Assembly: GCF_036370855.1 (NCBI RefSeq)
Contig: NC_088132.1
Location: forward strand, 65,882,841-65,946,840
Source: Dromaius novaehollandiae
Taxonomy: Eukaryota; Chordata; Aves; Casuariiformes; Dromaiidae
DNA length: 64,000 nt
Reading direction: 5' to 3'
The notes below the pieces were generated by a model. The model searched no databases. It was not told the DNA's origin and saw only the letters and a list, made by a program, of their open reading frames with translations. Made by a program: the position numbers and the translations under genes. This document shows, piece after piece, positions 12,701 through 23,059 of this stretch (within the stretch, counting starts at the first letter, position 1; each line of letters begins with the position of its first letter).

Positions 12701-14559
12701 TCCCAAGCATAGGTACCTGCCCTCCCCCCAAAAAACACAAAACAAACAAAATGAAAAAATAGCAATCTGAATACAACTCATTTTTGCAAACTAAGAAATG
12801 TATTGGTCACAGCTCTATTTTCTGAGGTGGATGATGTTTCTGGTATGAGCTAGTGTGTATGTCCTAGCGCATCTTAGATTGTGGCAGTTCTGGGCATCTT
12901 CAAAAGTAGAATCATAAATATCTAGGAAACTTTAAGATGGAAGAAGAAAAAATCTCCAGAATTAGGAGGTAATTAAAGAGAGGTTTTGTTTTGGACATGC
13001 ACGACACCTCAGTTTAAATCCCATTCTGTTTCTTAGGATCTTTTAACCTATCTTTATTGGTTCTAGAACACAATTAATACATGATAAGAGTCAGCAATCC
13101 TATTCCATTCCTTTTGGTCTTTTGAGGCCAAATTCTGCCTTTAACACAAGTCATGCAACACAGGGATGAAGACTGACCCATCCTTTGAAACATGCAGCCA
13201 GGTACAGGAGTAGGTGAGTCATTAGCTGGAGAGCAAACAAAGAAAATCCACAAACTTGCTGCCTGCAACTACTCTCTCCTTACTCCACAGCAGACCTAAT
13301 TCTAAATCCAATGCCAAATCCAGGGATAAACCTTTCAAAGCTCACTGTTTTGTGGACTGAGAGACTAATTTGCTCCAGCTGAGCCTAGCTACTCACCCTC
13401 TTGACTCTAAGGACAGACACCTGTGGCACATCTTTTGCACTGGAAAAATGTGCCAGCCACTTGCTAGCTACTGACTGGGTCATGTGCATCTTGTCAAAGT
13501 GATCTATTTCATTTAAGATGTATAGATCCAAAATTACACAGCCCTGACAAAAAAGAAAGCAGACATTTTATTCACTTGACACATGCTGTCTTGAGGAGAG
13601 CTCAATTTGTAACCGTAGTTAATCATTCACAAACAAAAGAATAGAGTTTTAAAAAATACCTTGTTTGTTCCTCGCAGCAGAGGATTAAGACACAGTGTAC
13701 TGGATAACTGGTACGAAATACTCTATGAAAGTAATTTTCTTTTGCATGTTCTCTGGAAAACTTTTTTAGCACTTTTTCATTCCACAGTAGAAAATTGTGA
13801 TGCTTTCCTTGCCTTTGTACTTCAGACACAAGAACTATTGTGCAGAACAGTCTGCTTTGCTCTCAACATAATCTTTCAAAATCATGAATAGCAGCTCTTA
13901 CGTTAAGGGCACTTTTTTGCTGCAGTTGAGCTAGGGTGGATGTTTTCCACTTGACTACCTGGCTGGAATCCCAAATGCTCATTTATGTATTACAAACTCC
14001 GTGTCACTAATAACAATTACAGATTTCCCTCCGGTTCGCGTGATAGAAGGAGGTACTGTTTGACTGTTGTGAGGTTACAAGTGTTGCCTGGTAAACAGCA
14101 CAGAAATAACTCTGGCCACCCACAACGACAGAGTTTCGGGGCACAGTTGTGGCCTGTAGAACAATTGCTGCGGGTCTCTCTGCAGCACCTGTCACATACC
14201 CCATACTGCTCTCCCCTTTTCCCTGGTGCCAAACTGCATGAAGTTAACTAGCATTCTTTCACAGGGCTATTTTTCCATGCAAGCGATTGCTGAAGGCGTA
14301 CAGTTGTCCATAGAGAGGCAGGTGACATCCTGCCAAGGCAGTCCCCGTACCAAAAAGGGGCTTACCCAAGAAATCTCTTAGCAACACATCTGAATGGATC
14401 TTTGGTTCATATATGTTACACATGCATTATGTGTTATAGATTTATAACGTGTGCAATGGATGCATACTGTAGGCAACACAGACTGGATGGATCCTATTTG
14501 AAAATCTGCCTCTTAGGGTGCTGTCCCCCAAATTTACAGGCCATGTTTCGGGGTGAAGC
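3754..14559. other. Intergenic DNA upstream of MOCS2, no gene recognised
   Basis: About 10.8 kb of AT-rich sequence. The longest plus-strand open frame, 10406-10783 (125 codons), has no start ATG, ends in Lys/Asn-rich low-complexity sequence and resembles no family I know. No CR1 end or LTR terminus is recognisable in this stretch. Distal regulatory elements of MOCS2 or the next gene could lie here, but nothing in a single sequence shows them. Confidence 0.55.
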
Positions 14560-14710
14560 CGAGACCACGGCCTCCTACCCGATGCTTCCCCCGCTGCCCC
14601 CCTCTTCAGGGGCGCCCTAGCACTGTGTCCGCCTTCGGCTCCCGCTCGTGCTAAACACCGCGGAGGAAAGCCCTCTCTGCCACAGCGGGGCCGCGCCGCA
14701 CCGCCCCCGG

Positions 14711-14865
14711 CGCGGCCTAACGCCCCAGGCGGGCCCGCTCCGCCCTTCTGCTCGGCCCGGCGCGGCCTAGTGCCCCGGCCCGGACCCGCGCCGCCGCCCC
14801 CCGGCCCGGCCCGTCGCGGCCTAGCGCCCTACAGCGGGCCCGCGCCCCTCCCCGGCCCAGGCCAC
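14711..14865. repeat. Imperfect GC-rich tandem repeat, about 50 bp unit, three copies
   Basis: The core CGCGGCCTAG (or CGCGGCCTAA) recurs at 14711, 14761 and 14815, each followed by a similar GCCC-rich segment and a GGCCCGG or GGGCCCG block. Spacing is 50 and 54 bp. It sits within the MOCS2 CpG island, just upstream of the first coding exon. Confidence 0.6.
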
Positions 14866-14946
14866 AGGGGCGGGCCATGCCCTGCGCCGCTCGGCCAGGC
14901 GCAGGCGCCGCCGCTGCCGGCACGCCCGCCCGGGGACGGCGGCTCC

Positions 14947-14958
14947 ATGCGCTGCCAG
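14947..14958 (+). CDS. MOCS2: MOCS2 exon 1 coding part (MOCS2A residues 1-4)
   Basis: Twelve coding bases, ATG CGC TGC CAG, followed by donor gtaggt. It is too short to detect as an open frame and is recognised because it supplies the conserved start Met...Cys-Gln before VVLYFARSAE, as in the human protein. Confidence 0.88.
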
Positions 14959-17900
14959 GTAGGTGCCGCTGCCCCGGCGCGGTGGCAGGGCCGCGGGCGG
15001 GGGGCCGGCTCCCGGGGTGCGGCGGCGGCGGCGGGGACCCCCAGCCCCGGGCGGGCGGCAGCGCCGGGCGGAGCCGCACGGCGGCAGCGTGCGAGGGCCG
15101 GACACAGGCACGGGGTCGCGATTATTTTCGAAAAATCCGTCTTTTTTTTTCCTCCTTTCGTTTCCTCCTGACAGCTAAAGCAGAAGAAACATAAGAAAGC
15201 TTCGTGCTTTTGTGTGTGTGTGTCTATGCGTATACGTATTAGGAGAAGTTAACGCACAAGAGCGCCTCCTTCCCCCGTGTCGGCAGGCGCGGAGTCTGCA
15301 GGGCATTTGTTTCTCTTGAACAGGTAGTGGTGCTGTATTTTGCTAGGAGTGCCGAGCTGGCGGGGCTGCGCTCCGAGACCGTTTCTGTGCCACGGCAGAT
15401 AACCTCGCTGCAGCTCTGGGAGGAAATTGTTAAGATTCATCCAAGGTATTTGGGAAGATCACTGCCGGCGTGCAGCAGAGTTTAACAGTTTATGTAAAGG
15501 AATACAGAGCTGGAACTTGCGTCAGTATTTTGGTATCATAAAAACAGAGATTTGCCTTGTTCTTGTAACCTGCATGCTTTTTGACAAATTGCAAATTCTA
15601 TAGCTTTACACTAGAAAAGCCTAGATCCAATAAATGTTCCCAAAAGCTGGGCATAAGTAAGTAAGATATGTGACCTATCATCCAGGAGGACCACTCTGGA
15701 AGCAATTCTGCAGGTGACAGTAAAGTAGCTAATCTGTGCTTGATACCTGTGGTGAAAGTGAAATGTCTCCAAAAGGGATCCAGCACAGCCAGTGCAATGA
15801 AGAAGAAATTTTTCATAAAGAGCAGGTGTTTTTGATCACTTTTCTCTCTGTCTACTCAGCCCTTCGTCTGAGCTTATGGCAGTCTCTGGAAAGCAGGTAA
15901 AGAAGGGAACTCAAGCTCTGCCACAGACTTCCATCTGCTCAACTCTTACATAAGAAATAGGCACAGCCACTTTCAACCTCCACTGCCTCGAAAGAAAGAA
16001 GTCTTCATTGCATTTCACAGGGAGTCAGGTCCTAAAAGAGTATTAGGTGTGCTGTAAGATTGCTTTCTGTACCAGTACTTTTGGGGCATGTCAACTGAGG
16101 AATTTCCATCTCAGGTTAAGGCTGAGGTAATGTACTCAATCCTGTCAGTAGTGAGTTTGATGTACAGAATCACAGAACAGTTGAGGTTGGAAGGGAACTT
16201 TGGAGATCATCTGGTCCAACCCCCCCCCCCCCCCCCCACTAAAGCAGAGCACCTAGAGCAGGTTGCCCAGGACCATGTCCATTCAGCTTTTGAATATCTC
16301 CAAGGATAGAGACTCCACAACCTCTCTGCACAGCCTGGTTAAAAAAAAAGAAAAAAGAAAAAAAGTTAGAGCAGAGGTTAAGGCCCTCAGGGTTAAGTGT
16401 TGAATGTACCCGAGTTTCTTTAACTTTGGATTTAGGCGCCAAAGTACTTACTCCTTTTGGCACCACCCTTCTTCATTGGATGTACTCTCAATGGCTATGG
16501 AAAAAAAAAAACTGTTTAGCAATGGTAGCTGTTTCCTAGTGTGGAGTTCTAAACAAATGTTAGGCCAGGGGCCTTTTCTTCACACACAATCAGACCAGGT
16601 GTGTTTGGGGAGAAGAGGCAGTAAGGAATGAGTGTATTTTACTTTGCAGCCTACCTTACAGCCTACATTACTACTACGGTTGGTATCAAAAGGCATAGCA
16701 CCTTTGTTCAGCTTGCTGTGGTTTGCCAGATTCATCCTTTTATGAATGAGGACTTGGAGCAGTACATTTTGCATATGTAGTTGTGCTAAGTTCTTCAGTG
16801 ACTTACTTTATTTTCTTACAGTCCCTCCATTCAGGCTGTCCTCTGAATCAGTGCTACTGTGTTTCTCTTGGCCTGTGCCATGCCTGCTTTGTCTATCTGG
16901 CTGGTAGGAAATAAGATGATTTTTACTCAGGCCCTTCTGGCATGCGTGCTCGTTTCTAGGCAGTACAGTTCTCTGCAGTCTGTGCTACACTCTGTGCTCT
17001 CAAATAATGTAATTGGATGCTTGCATCTTTTAAAGTAAAGTGTTGGCATTCATTTATGTCTTACTGTTGTTGCCCTCATACTCACAGTATGACTGAACTT
17101 AGTTGTGAAAGAGACTCACTCTGTGTCCAGAGCTGTGGCCTGTTACATGAAGATCTCAAAGATGTGAGGACCAAGCAAATATACAGAAGATCTGCTTTAC
17201 ATATGCCATATGCCTCCTTTACATATGCCATATATCTCCTCTCTGATCTGTTTTACCACTCCTTATCAATAACAGATTTCAGATCTGTAAGTACAAAAGA
17301 CCAAAAGCCTCATGAACTGTGAGGTTGCACGAGAAGAGCAACTCCTAGGCCACTGAATCTCCATGAGATCTTAGGAACAGCATGCCATATAACTTCTTGC
17401 TGTGGAAGAAAATGACTGTTCTGTTCTGCCAGACTGAATCAGGGGACACGTTTCATTCTAATCTCAAATCAGATAGTTGGTATCCTCTTGAGTTACTTAC
17501 TGATTTGTTAGAAGCTTCTGAAGTGGATCTTGTATACCGCAGTTGGTTTTGTTGTTGCTTATAAATGCCTGTGACAAACTCAATTCCTGACTTTTAAAAG
17601 TTTTGCCGAGTTGGTTCCTTCTTGCCTGCAACAGTAAAATCCAAGAGTAGGAGGTGCGTGTTTGTTATGTATGATGTTTTAGAAGTATATTGGGAGCAGA
17701 GTTGTGTAAGTCTTAGAAGTATTGACCTCAGCTGCCCTAGGCTGTGCACCAGTTTGTTGTTTAAAGAAATGTAATGGTCAACTGCAAATGCTCTATTTAG
17801 AAACCTATTTGTGCTCTTGCCAATCCCCCTCAGGCTTGCTGTCATCCGGGATCAAGTGGTTTTTGCTGTTCAGCAGGAGTACGTGCTTCTTGGAGATCAG

Positions 17901-17960
17901 CTCCTGGTCCTGCACCCAGGAGACGAGGTTGCCATCATCCCACCAATTAGCGGAGGCTGA
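14947..17960 (+). CDS. MOCS2: MOCS2A, molybdopterin synthase sulfur-carrier (small) subunit
   Basis: Joins 14947-14958, 15324-15445 and 17834-17960 to give 86 residues, against 88 in human. It has the ubiquitin-like fold of bacterial MoaD. The protein begins MRCQVVVLYFARSAELAG and ends VIPPISGG. The C-terminal Gly-Gly is the end that is thiocarboxylated by MOCS3, and it donates sulfur to precursor Z (cPMP) in the large subunit to make molybdopterin in the cytosol. Both introns are GT-AG and phases agree (0, then 2). The start ATG has a weak context, T at -3 and C at +4, which may let ribosomes scan on to MOCS2B on the same message. The frame is intact. Identification is very secure. Confidence 0.95.
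15324..15445 (+). CDS. MOCS2: MOCS2 exon 2 (MOCS2A)
   Basis: Acceptor ttgaacag, donor gtattt. It encodes VVVLYFARSAELAGLRSETV through IVKIHP plus two bases of Arg. The exon contains no ATG in any frame. Confidence 0.95.
16164..16340 (-). mobile_element. CR1 LINE, 3' fragment
   Basis: The plus strand reads ACAGAATCACAGAA, then GTTGAGGTTGG, GATCATCTGGTCCAAC, AGAGCAGGTTGCCCAG and GACTCCACAACCTCTCTG. This is the reverse complement of the chicken-repeat-1 3' end, including its terminal 8 bp ATTCTGTG-type repeat at 16164. The copy is 5'-truncated at about 16340 (after CAGCCTGGTT), as is usual for CR1. CR1 families are abundant in birds and other sauropsids, which supports the species assignment. 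A run of about 18 C at 16210-16227 replaces the usual short C stretch. Confidence 0.92.
17196..17239. repeat. Tandem duplication, two 22 bp copies
   Basis: TTTACATATGCCATAT followed by GCCTCC (first copy) and ATCTCC (second copy), head to tail in MOCS2 intron 2. Confidence 0.85.
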
Positions 17961-17985
17961 ATCAGTCCAAATTCTTTTTTTGTAG
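17834..17985 (+). CDS. MOCS2: MOCS2 exon 3 (end of MOCS2A, stop at 17958-17960)
   Basis: Acceptor ccccctcag. The MOCS2A frame runs LAVIRDQVVFAVQQEY to PPISGG, then TGA. The preferred donor is AG|gtatca after 17985. In human the +1 frame of this exon carries the MOCS2B start. Here that frame still reads TCFLEISSWSCTQETRLP, similar to human, but its ATG has become ACG and it ends in TAG at 17983-17985. So the exon codes only for MOCS2A unless a non-AUG start and another donor are used. Confidence 0.9.
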
Positions 17986-19095
17986 GTATCACTTCTTGCT
18001 TATTTTGCTATGGAGGATCATCCTGTGTTGAAATATCTCATGGATTCTGTATAATCTTCCTTTTTTGTTTAGGTCCAGAGATGTGAAGTGCATTTCCCCC
18101 TCTCGCCCCCACTCTTTTGAGAGAGTTTAACTTGTGCTTCCTGCTGGAGAGAACCATAGTGTTGACCAGAAACTATAAGCTGCTGCACAAATAAATGATT
18201 AACACATATGCAGTAAATAGCAGAAAATTGCCAGAGAGGTCAGGCATTGTTTTGATTTTGGTTTTTAGGTCTTGTTATGCTTTAGTAGTTGTTTCTGGCT
18301 GTCTATAGACATCCAGCTTGCCTAAGTAAGATAATAGTGAAAAACCTGCTGCTACTTTTTAAGAGAAAAGATATTAAAGAAAAAGAACTGTCTGCTACTT
18401 AAAAAAAAAAAAAGATTTTTTGTTTGTTGTTGTCAAAGAGAGGTGTCTTTAGAATATTTTTGTCTGCATGCTTTGAAGTGCCAGTCCATGTATTTGTTAC
18501 AGTTTGTTCCATTGCTGCTGCTCAGCATGCTTCGTTTGCTTTTCATTCTTAGTTGAATTGATAACTGGTTTCTGCACAGAGAAACTAGAAGTGGCTCCTG
18601 CGTCCCTAAAACAGGTTGATAGGATGGGCGTTTGAAAGTCCCGGAAAGCATATTAAACCTTAGGATTAGAATCCAAGAGTTCTCTTTATTAGAAACCTCT
18701 GTTGTAAACTGTGTTTGATTTCAGGATAAAATGCAGAAGGGGTTGACAGTCTTACAGATCTGCCAGCAAGATGGTCCATACTAGTTGATTGTACTGTTAA
18801 ATTGGGTGTTGGATTAGTTCTAGTTCTAGTTTAGTCCTACCGGACCAGACTTTCCTGCCGGAAAGGAACGCACATACATTAAAAAATAAAAGGATATCCC
18901 TTGAGATTTACAGTTAGTACTCTCTCAGCAAGTCTTCTGGGAAGTGAATTTGACATGGAGAATGGTCTCTTGTGGTGAGTGAGTAGATGGTGCATGTTTT
19001 CTGAATAAATTGGGGTATCAGTACTGGATAAAAGCAACTGGCAAATGCTAGTATCACCAAAAACATCAGAATCTGTTTGGTTTCAGCTCTTCTAG
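17986..19095 (+). other. MOCS2 intron 3
   Basis: Separates the MOCS2A stop exon from the MOCS2B start exon. Donor AG|gtatca, acceptor cttctag. An A run lies at 18400-18413. No additional exon is recognised. Confidence 0.8.
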
Positions 19096-19222
19096 TGAGC
19101 TATGGATGAAAGCGAAGACGTGCCAAAAGATTTTATCAAGCTCAAGTCTGAAAAACTCTCTGTAGAGGAAGTGTCAGAGCTGGTCATTTCGCCATACTGT
19201 GGGGCAGTGTCTCTGTTCATTG
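19096..19222 (+). CDS. MOCS2: MOCS2 exon 4, with the MOCS2B start at 19102
   Basis: Acceptor gctcttctag, donor gtgagt. The exon opens TGA GCT ATG GAT. TGA closes any upstream extension, and the ATG at 19102 (G at -3, G at +4, a strong context) starts [20 protein letters not shown]. Human MOCS2B has an internal Met-Asp-Glu at the same place. The coding part is 19102-19222, ending one base into a Gly codon. Confidence 0.92.
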
Positions 19223-22200
19223 GTGAGTTTAATGTCTTTAAGCTGGATCCCTGGGTGTGTTAATAGTCTAATAAATGCAACCCAAATTGTGGTTCCACAC
19301 CCCAAACTTGTGCTTCTCAAATAAGTGCATTTCCGGAGGACATTTAGAAAATTCGTTCTGAATTATTTAGAACAAGACTGTGGCAACTCTTGCACAGTTG
19401 GGCTGGGGTGGAGTGATGAGGAGCTTCCTTGCTGCTGTTGCTGTCCTGGCTCAGCAGAACAGCAGCTCTGGTACACAGAACTGCTTGGAGTTACTCCCCC
19501 TTCTGCTTCCCACCCTCATTCAAGGTGGGAAGTGGGTAGCTGTGGCTGTGCAAACCACATGTGCTCACCTGTATGGAAGCTGCTGCTGTTCAGATCTTGG
19601 TTGAAAGTAAACCAATGCTCTGGGGAAGGTCAAAGCCAATGGCTCCATCCTCTTGCTTAATGTACATGGTATAGATCTTCACACCCCTTTGTGCTCAAAC
19701 CTGAGTGCCACTGTGCTCCCAAATACTGAGCACTTAAATGTTGCATGGGCAGATACAGTAATAGCACCTTATCAGTTACCACAAAAGATATCCGAACCTT
19801 GGGCGTTGCTGACTGCAGACTTGCACAATCTGTGGACTAAATTTTGGCTGGAATGTTAAAGATTTCTCTTGTGTGAAGAATCTCTTTACGCAGCCAAAAT
19901 GAGGGGAGGGCAGTGTGTTTGCACAGTGCTGATCTTGACCATGATGGGAGATGTTAAATTTTACTAGGTATATATTGGTGCTTCGAGTTGATAACTTATT
20001 GTGTTTAGGTACTACAAGAAATAATTTCGAAGGGAAAAAGGTGATTCACCTAGAGTATGAAGCATATACTTCAATGGCAGAGACTGAAATAAAGAAAATC
20101 TGCAGAGATGTTAGACAGAAATGGCCATCAGTCAAACACGTTGCAGTGCACCATAGACTTGGGTATGTATGGTCAGACCCCATCCTTCCAAAAGTTGAAT
20201 ATTAATCCTTGACTGGTGCTTGGCTGTGCTTATGTACCTGCAGGATGTGCAAGAGTCTATATATTCTGTAATGCAACAGAGCTTGCTGCAGGATCAACTT
20301 CTCGCTGCATAACTAAGTTTCAGAAATCTAGTCTTTTGCTTTTCGAAAAGTGTATACTGGTAATGTTTGCTGGAATCTGCATTTAGCTTGCATGAACTTT
20401 GATACTGGTGTTGTTAGTTTGAAAGTGGGGAGAAGGGCTGGCGATTTTCTTGCAGGGAAGGGCAGGGTTGTTTTTTTTTAAGGCACATCTTTATTTCTTC
20501 TCTTTTCTCTTGTACTTTAGAATGTCAATTTCTTTTTGTCAGATGTAAGTCAAATTATGTCAGAGGAAGCCCAAAAGCTTAGAATAGGGGAGTGGGAATG
20601 GGAATTGCCAGCCATGCTGGGAGGAAAAACTCCAGTCCCTGAATCTCGGAGATCCATCTTTTGTTGGGTTTAAAACACAGAATGCTAGTCTCTGACATGC
20701 TGCTGGGCTTTTCCTGTTCATCAGATTTCTCAGTGAAATTATCAGGGCTTGAGGAGTGTGTCTCAAATGCCTGCTTCTTTTTCTCAGCAGGAGTAACTTA
20801 GGAGGTGATCACAAAGGCTAGTATTAGCTCTGGAATGTAGTTTCTTTAGACTTTCTCTGTAGTCAGCAGAGAATGATTTCTCTCAAGGGCAGCTCAAAGC
20901 ACTGAAACTTAAATTTTCCCTCTGAGATGTTTGCCAGAGGAGTCTTACTATAGAGGGAGACTTGGGAAGCAGCTTTTGGGAATATTGCCCTTGTGAGCAG
21001 TGAGACAAAACCCTCTGCTACCTCTCTTAACTCAGTTTGGTACATATAGCACACCAAATGAAAAACTTCATAATTTGAAATCAGAATTTGTCAAAAATTA
21101 AATTTTAGTGCAAAATCCTAATAGTCTGAGGTGCTTTCTTTCTTTTTTTTCACATACTTGTTTCCAAACTGAGATGATTTCTCAGGCTTTCAAGTAAGAA
21201 CTGGTCATTCCTGACTTGTTACTATTAATCAGCCAGCTTCCAGTGAGTATCCTATGCATTGTTGTAAGTTAGCAATTTTCCCCTTTAATTCCATAAACTT
21301 TATTGAGAGAAAGAAAAGAAAAAAGGCTCTGCCTGGTGGGTTTATTTATTCTAAAGCATGGAATTCTCCCATCTGGTACTAATTTTGGTTGTGATTTTCT
21401 TTCCTTTTGGAAGTGTATAATCTTTTGGACATGGCCTGACACTTGCTCAGTATGAATGAGTCAGGAGAGTGCGTGGCCAGAATACTGACGTGACATGGCC
21501 ACAACTTTTGGTTGCTCTTGATGGTAAGCATTAGCTAAAAGTGCTGTTGTTTCTTTCTCTCCTTAGCTTGGTTCCAATAACTGAAGCAAGTGTAATTATT
21601 GCGGTCTCCTCTCCACACAGAGTGGAATCCCTTGAAGCTGTGAGGTACTGCATCAACACCTTAAAAGCATCCGTCCCAATATGGAAAAAGGTACATTTGA
21701 GCCAAGTTTGGTTCTAGGATTGTGCCAGAGTCTTAAACAGCTGGGCTGGAGGCTGCTATTGCTCTTAGGGAAGTTGCTGAAGCATGATGGGCAGCAGTTG
21801 CTGTTGAGGGGACACCTCTTTCTAGTACCAGTGGTTGTTTCTCTTACTGCTGTCAGGCCCATTGGTGGCAGGAGGACATGAGGAAGGCCCTCCCTTGCGT
21901 GTATGTCCCAGCTCCTCTTAACTCTTTCCTGTGATGGGAGTCATGGAGCCTGAGCACTCCTCCCTTGAGTGGCAAAGTTCAGCTCTGCATAGGCTTCTGA
22001 AAAAGCCTGGAGTCAGCTTTGCTATGGATGGTGTTACAGTTTGCAAGTAAAAGTGGCATTTCTGGTCTCTCCTTTTTCCCCTTATCCCTGTGGCCTTGAG
22101 TAAACACAGAGCATTAAGCAGCAGTGCACATAAGCACAGTGACAGCACACAGTGAAGGAATGTGCAGAGGTCCCAAAGCTAGTATGGGCACACAGCACTG

Positions 22201-23013
22201 TGTGGAGAGACCAGCCTGGGACTGGAAATACTGCCTTATTGCATAAGCCCAGTGTTGCGTGCAAGTAATGAGCATTACCTCTGCCTTCTCTAGAGAAACT
22301 TGGTGTATGGTAACGGGGATGTTCTCTGAGTTACTGCTCAGTGCAAAACGCTTTCTTAGACATCTCTGCTTTTCTGACACGTATTTCAGGAGAATGGGGT
22401 TCTGTGGTCTCAGAAAGAATAATCCGGGGGTTCAGAGCCCTGCTGGATTTGGAGTTGTCTGTTGCTGGGCAGTAACTAAGCTGTCCCAAATGTGTCGTAT
22501 GTATTGTATTTTGGGCATTGATGTCATTTTTTTTTTTTAACATCAACATTTTATGTACACTTGAATATTCTTATTCCTACAAATGATGGTGGAGTAGCAT
22601 GGCATCATGTAAAATGTTAGTTTCAAACATGAATGCTGTATGCTCCGTGGCTTTTGCATCCTTTCTTCTAGATCTTTCCTGAAGTGCCTTCTACATAGGT
22701 GGGCCCTCCTGAAGTTATTGGGGTTCAGGTTGCGTTCAGGCTGAGGTTCAGTGGCTACCCACATGGAAGGCCGTATGTTCTGAGGATGCTGCCCTTTCTG
22801 CTTGCTGTTTGCCAGCTAATTGCTGTGTATTCCTGATGTGATCAGTAAATAATAGTCGGGTGGCTGTTGAGTTGTTTGCTTGGCTTGCGGCTATGTATGT
22901 AGCAGACTCTCACAATATTTCCCATTCTTTGTTTATATTTGCAGGAGATTTATGAGGACGAATATTCTTGGAAAGAAAACAAGGAATGCTTTTGGGCAAA
23001 TTCAGAAAAATAA
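19102..23013 (+). CDS. MOCS2: MOCS2B, molybdopterin synthase catalytic (large) subunit
   Basis: Joins 19102-19222, 20009-20162, 21567-21690 and 22945-23013 for 155 residues. It is a MoaE family protein. Two copies assemble with two MOCS2A to convert cPMP to molybdopterin. Conserved blocks include [34 protein letters not shown] and the C-terminal [11 protein letters not shown], whose lysines correspond to the MoaE active-site Lys residues. The protein ends ECFWANSEK. All introns are GT-AG and phases agree. It is shorter than human (188 aa) only because the human N-terminal extension, translated from exon 3, cannot be made here: its ATG is ACG and two stops follow. The start is therefore placed at 19102. 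Confidence 0.93.
20009..20162 (+). CDS. MOCS2: MOCS2 exon 5 (MOCS2B)
   Basis: Acceptor ttgtgtttag, donor gtatgt. It encodes [20 protein letters not shown] through VAVHHRLG, with the first Gly split at the upstream junction. It holds the TTRNNFEGK block typical of MoaE proteins. Confidence 0.95.
20163..21566 (+). other. MOCS2 intron 5
   Basis: About 1.4 kb with donor gtatgt and acceptor tctccttag. Nothing beyond ordinary intronic sequence is seen. Confidence 0.8.
21567..21690 (+). CDS. MOCS2: MOCS2 exon 6 (MOCS2B, catalytic region)
   Basis: Acceptor tctccttag, donor gtacat. It encodes [20 protein letters not shown] through [10 protein letters not shown], which carries the VSSPHR motif and the conserved lysines. 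Confidence 0.95.
21691..22944 (+). other. MOCS2 intron 6
   Basis: About 1.25 kb, donor gtacat, acceptor atatttgcag. A T run lies near 22528-22539. No exon is recognised. Confidence 0.8.
22945..23013 (+). CDS. MOCS2: MOCS2 exon 7, C-terminus of MOCS2B
   Basis: Acceptor atatttgcag. It encodes [20 protein letters not shown] then EK and the stop TAA. The tail matches human closely. The 3' UTR is very short, with the poly(A) signal 16 nt after the stop. Confidence 0.95.
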   Translation, partial: EIYEDEYSWKENKECFWANSEK

Positions 23014-23028
23014 CTGTACTCTTTTAAA

Positions 23029-23034
23029 AATAAA
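23029..23034 (+). terminator. MOCS2 poly(A) signal AATAAA
   Basis: AATAAA lies 16 nt after the MOCS2B stop codon. Cleavage would fall around 23045-23060, giving an unusually short 3' UTR. Other signals farther downstream cannot be excluded. Confidence 0.75.
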
Positions 23035-23059
23035 GTCTTACTGTTCCTAATGAGCATGC

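Larger units (their letters stand above)
14560..15130. promoter_or_regulatory. CpG-island promoter of MOCS2
   Basis: GC content and CpG density rise sharply against the AT-rich flanks, and the MOCS2A start codon and first splice donor lie inside. No TATA box is visible, as expected for a housekeeping gene. GC boxes (GGGCGG or its complement) occur several times. The transcription start cannot be placed, but it must lie before 14947. Long Ala/Gly/Pro/Arg-rich open frames on both strands are by-products of base composition. Confidence 0.75.
15446..17833 (+). other. MOCS2 intron 2
   Basis: About 2.4 kb. It holds the CR1 3' end at 16164-16340 with an internal C run, A-rich low-complexity sequence at 16341-16362, and a 22 bp tandem duplication at 17196-17239. 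No further exon is recognised. Confidence 0.85.

Noticed and set aside
14717-15194. Several overlapping Ala/Gly/Pro/Arg-rich open frames on both strands (up to 133 codons)
   Set aside because: They lie in the MOCS2 CpG island, where stop codons are rare because of base composition. They overlap each other in all phases and resemble no protein. Only the 12 coding bases at 14947-14958 are supported.
17722-17985. 87-codon plus-strand frame ending LAEAESVQILFL as the N-terminus of MOCS2B
   Set aside because: The exon part is homologous to the human extension but has no ATG (ACG at the human start) and ends in TAG, followed by TGA in exon 4. It begins in intron. Treated as a relic, not as coding.
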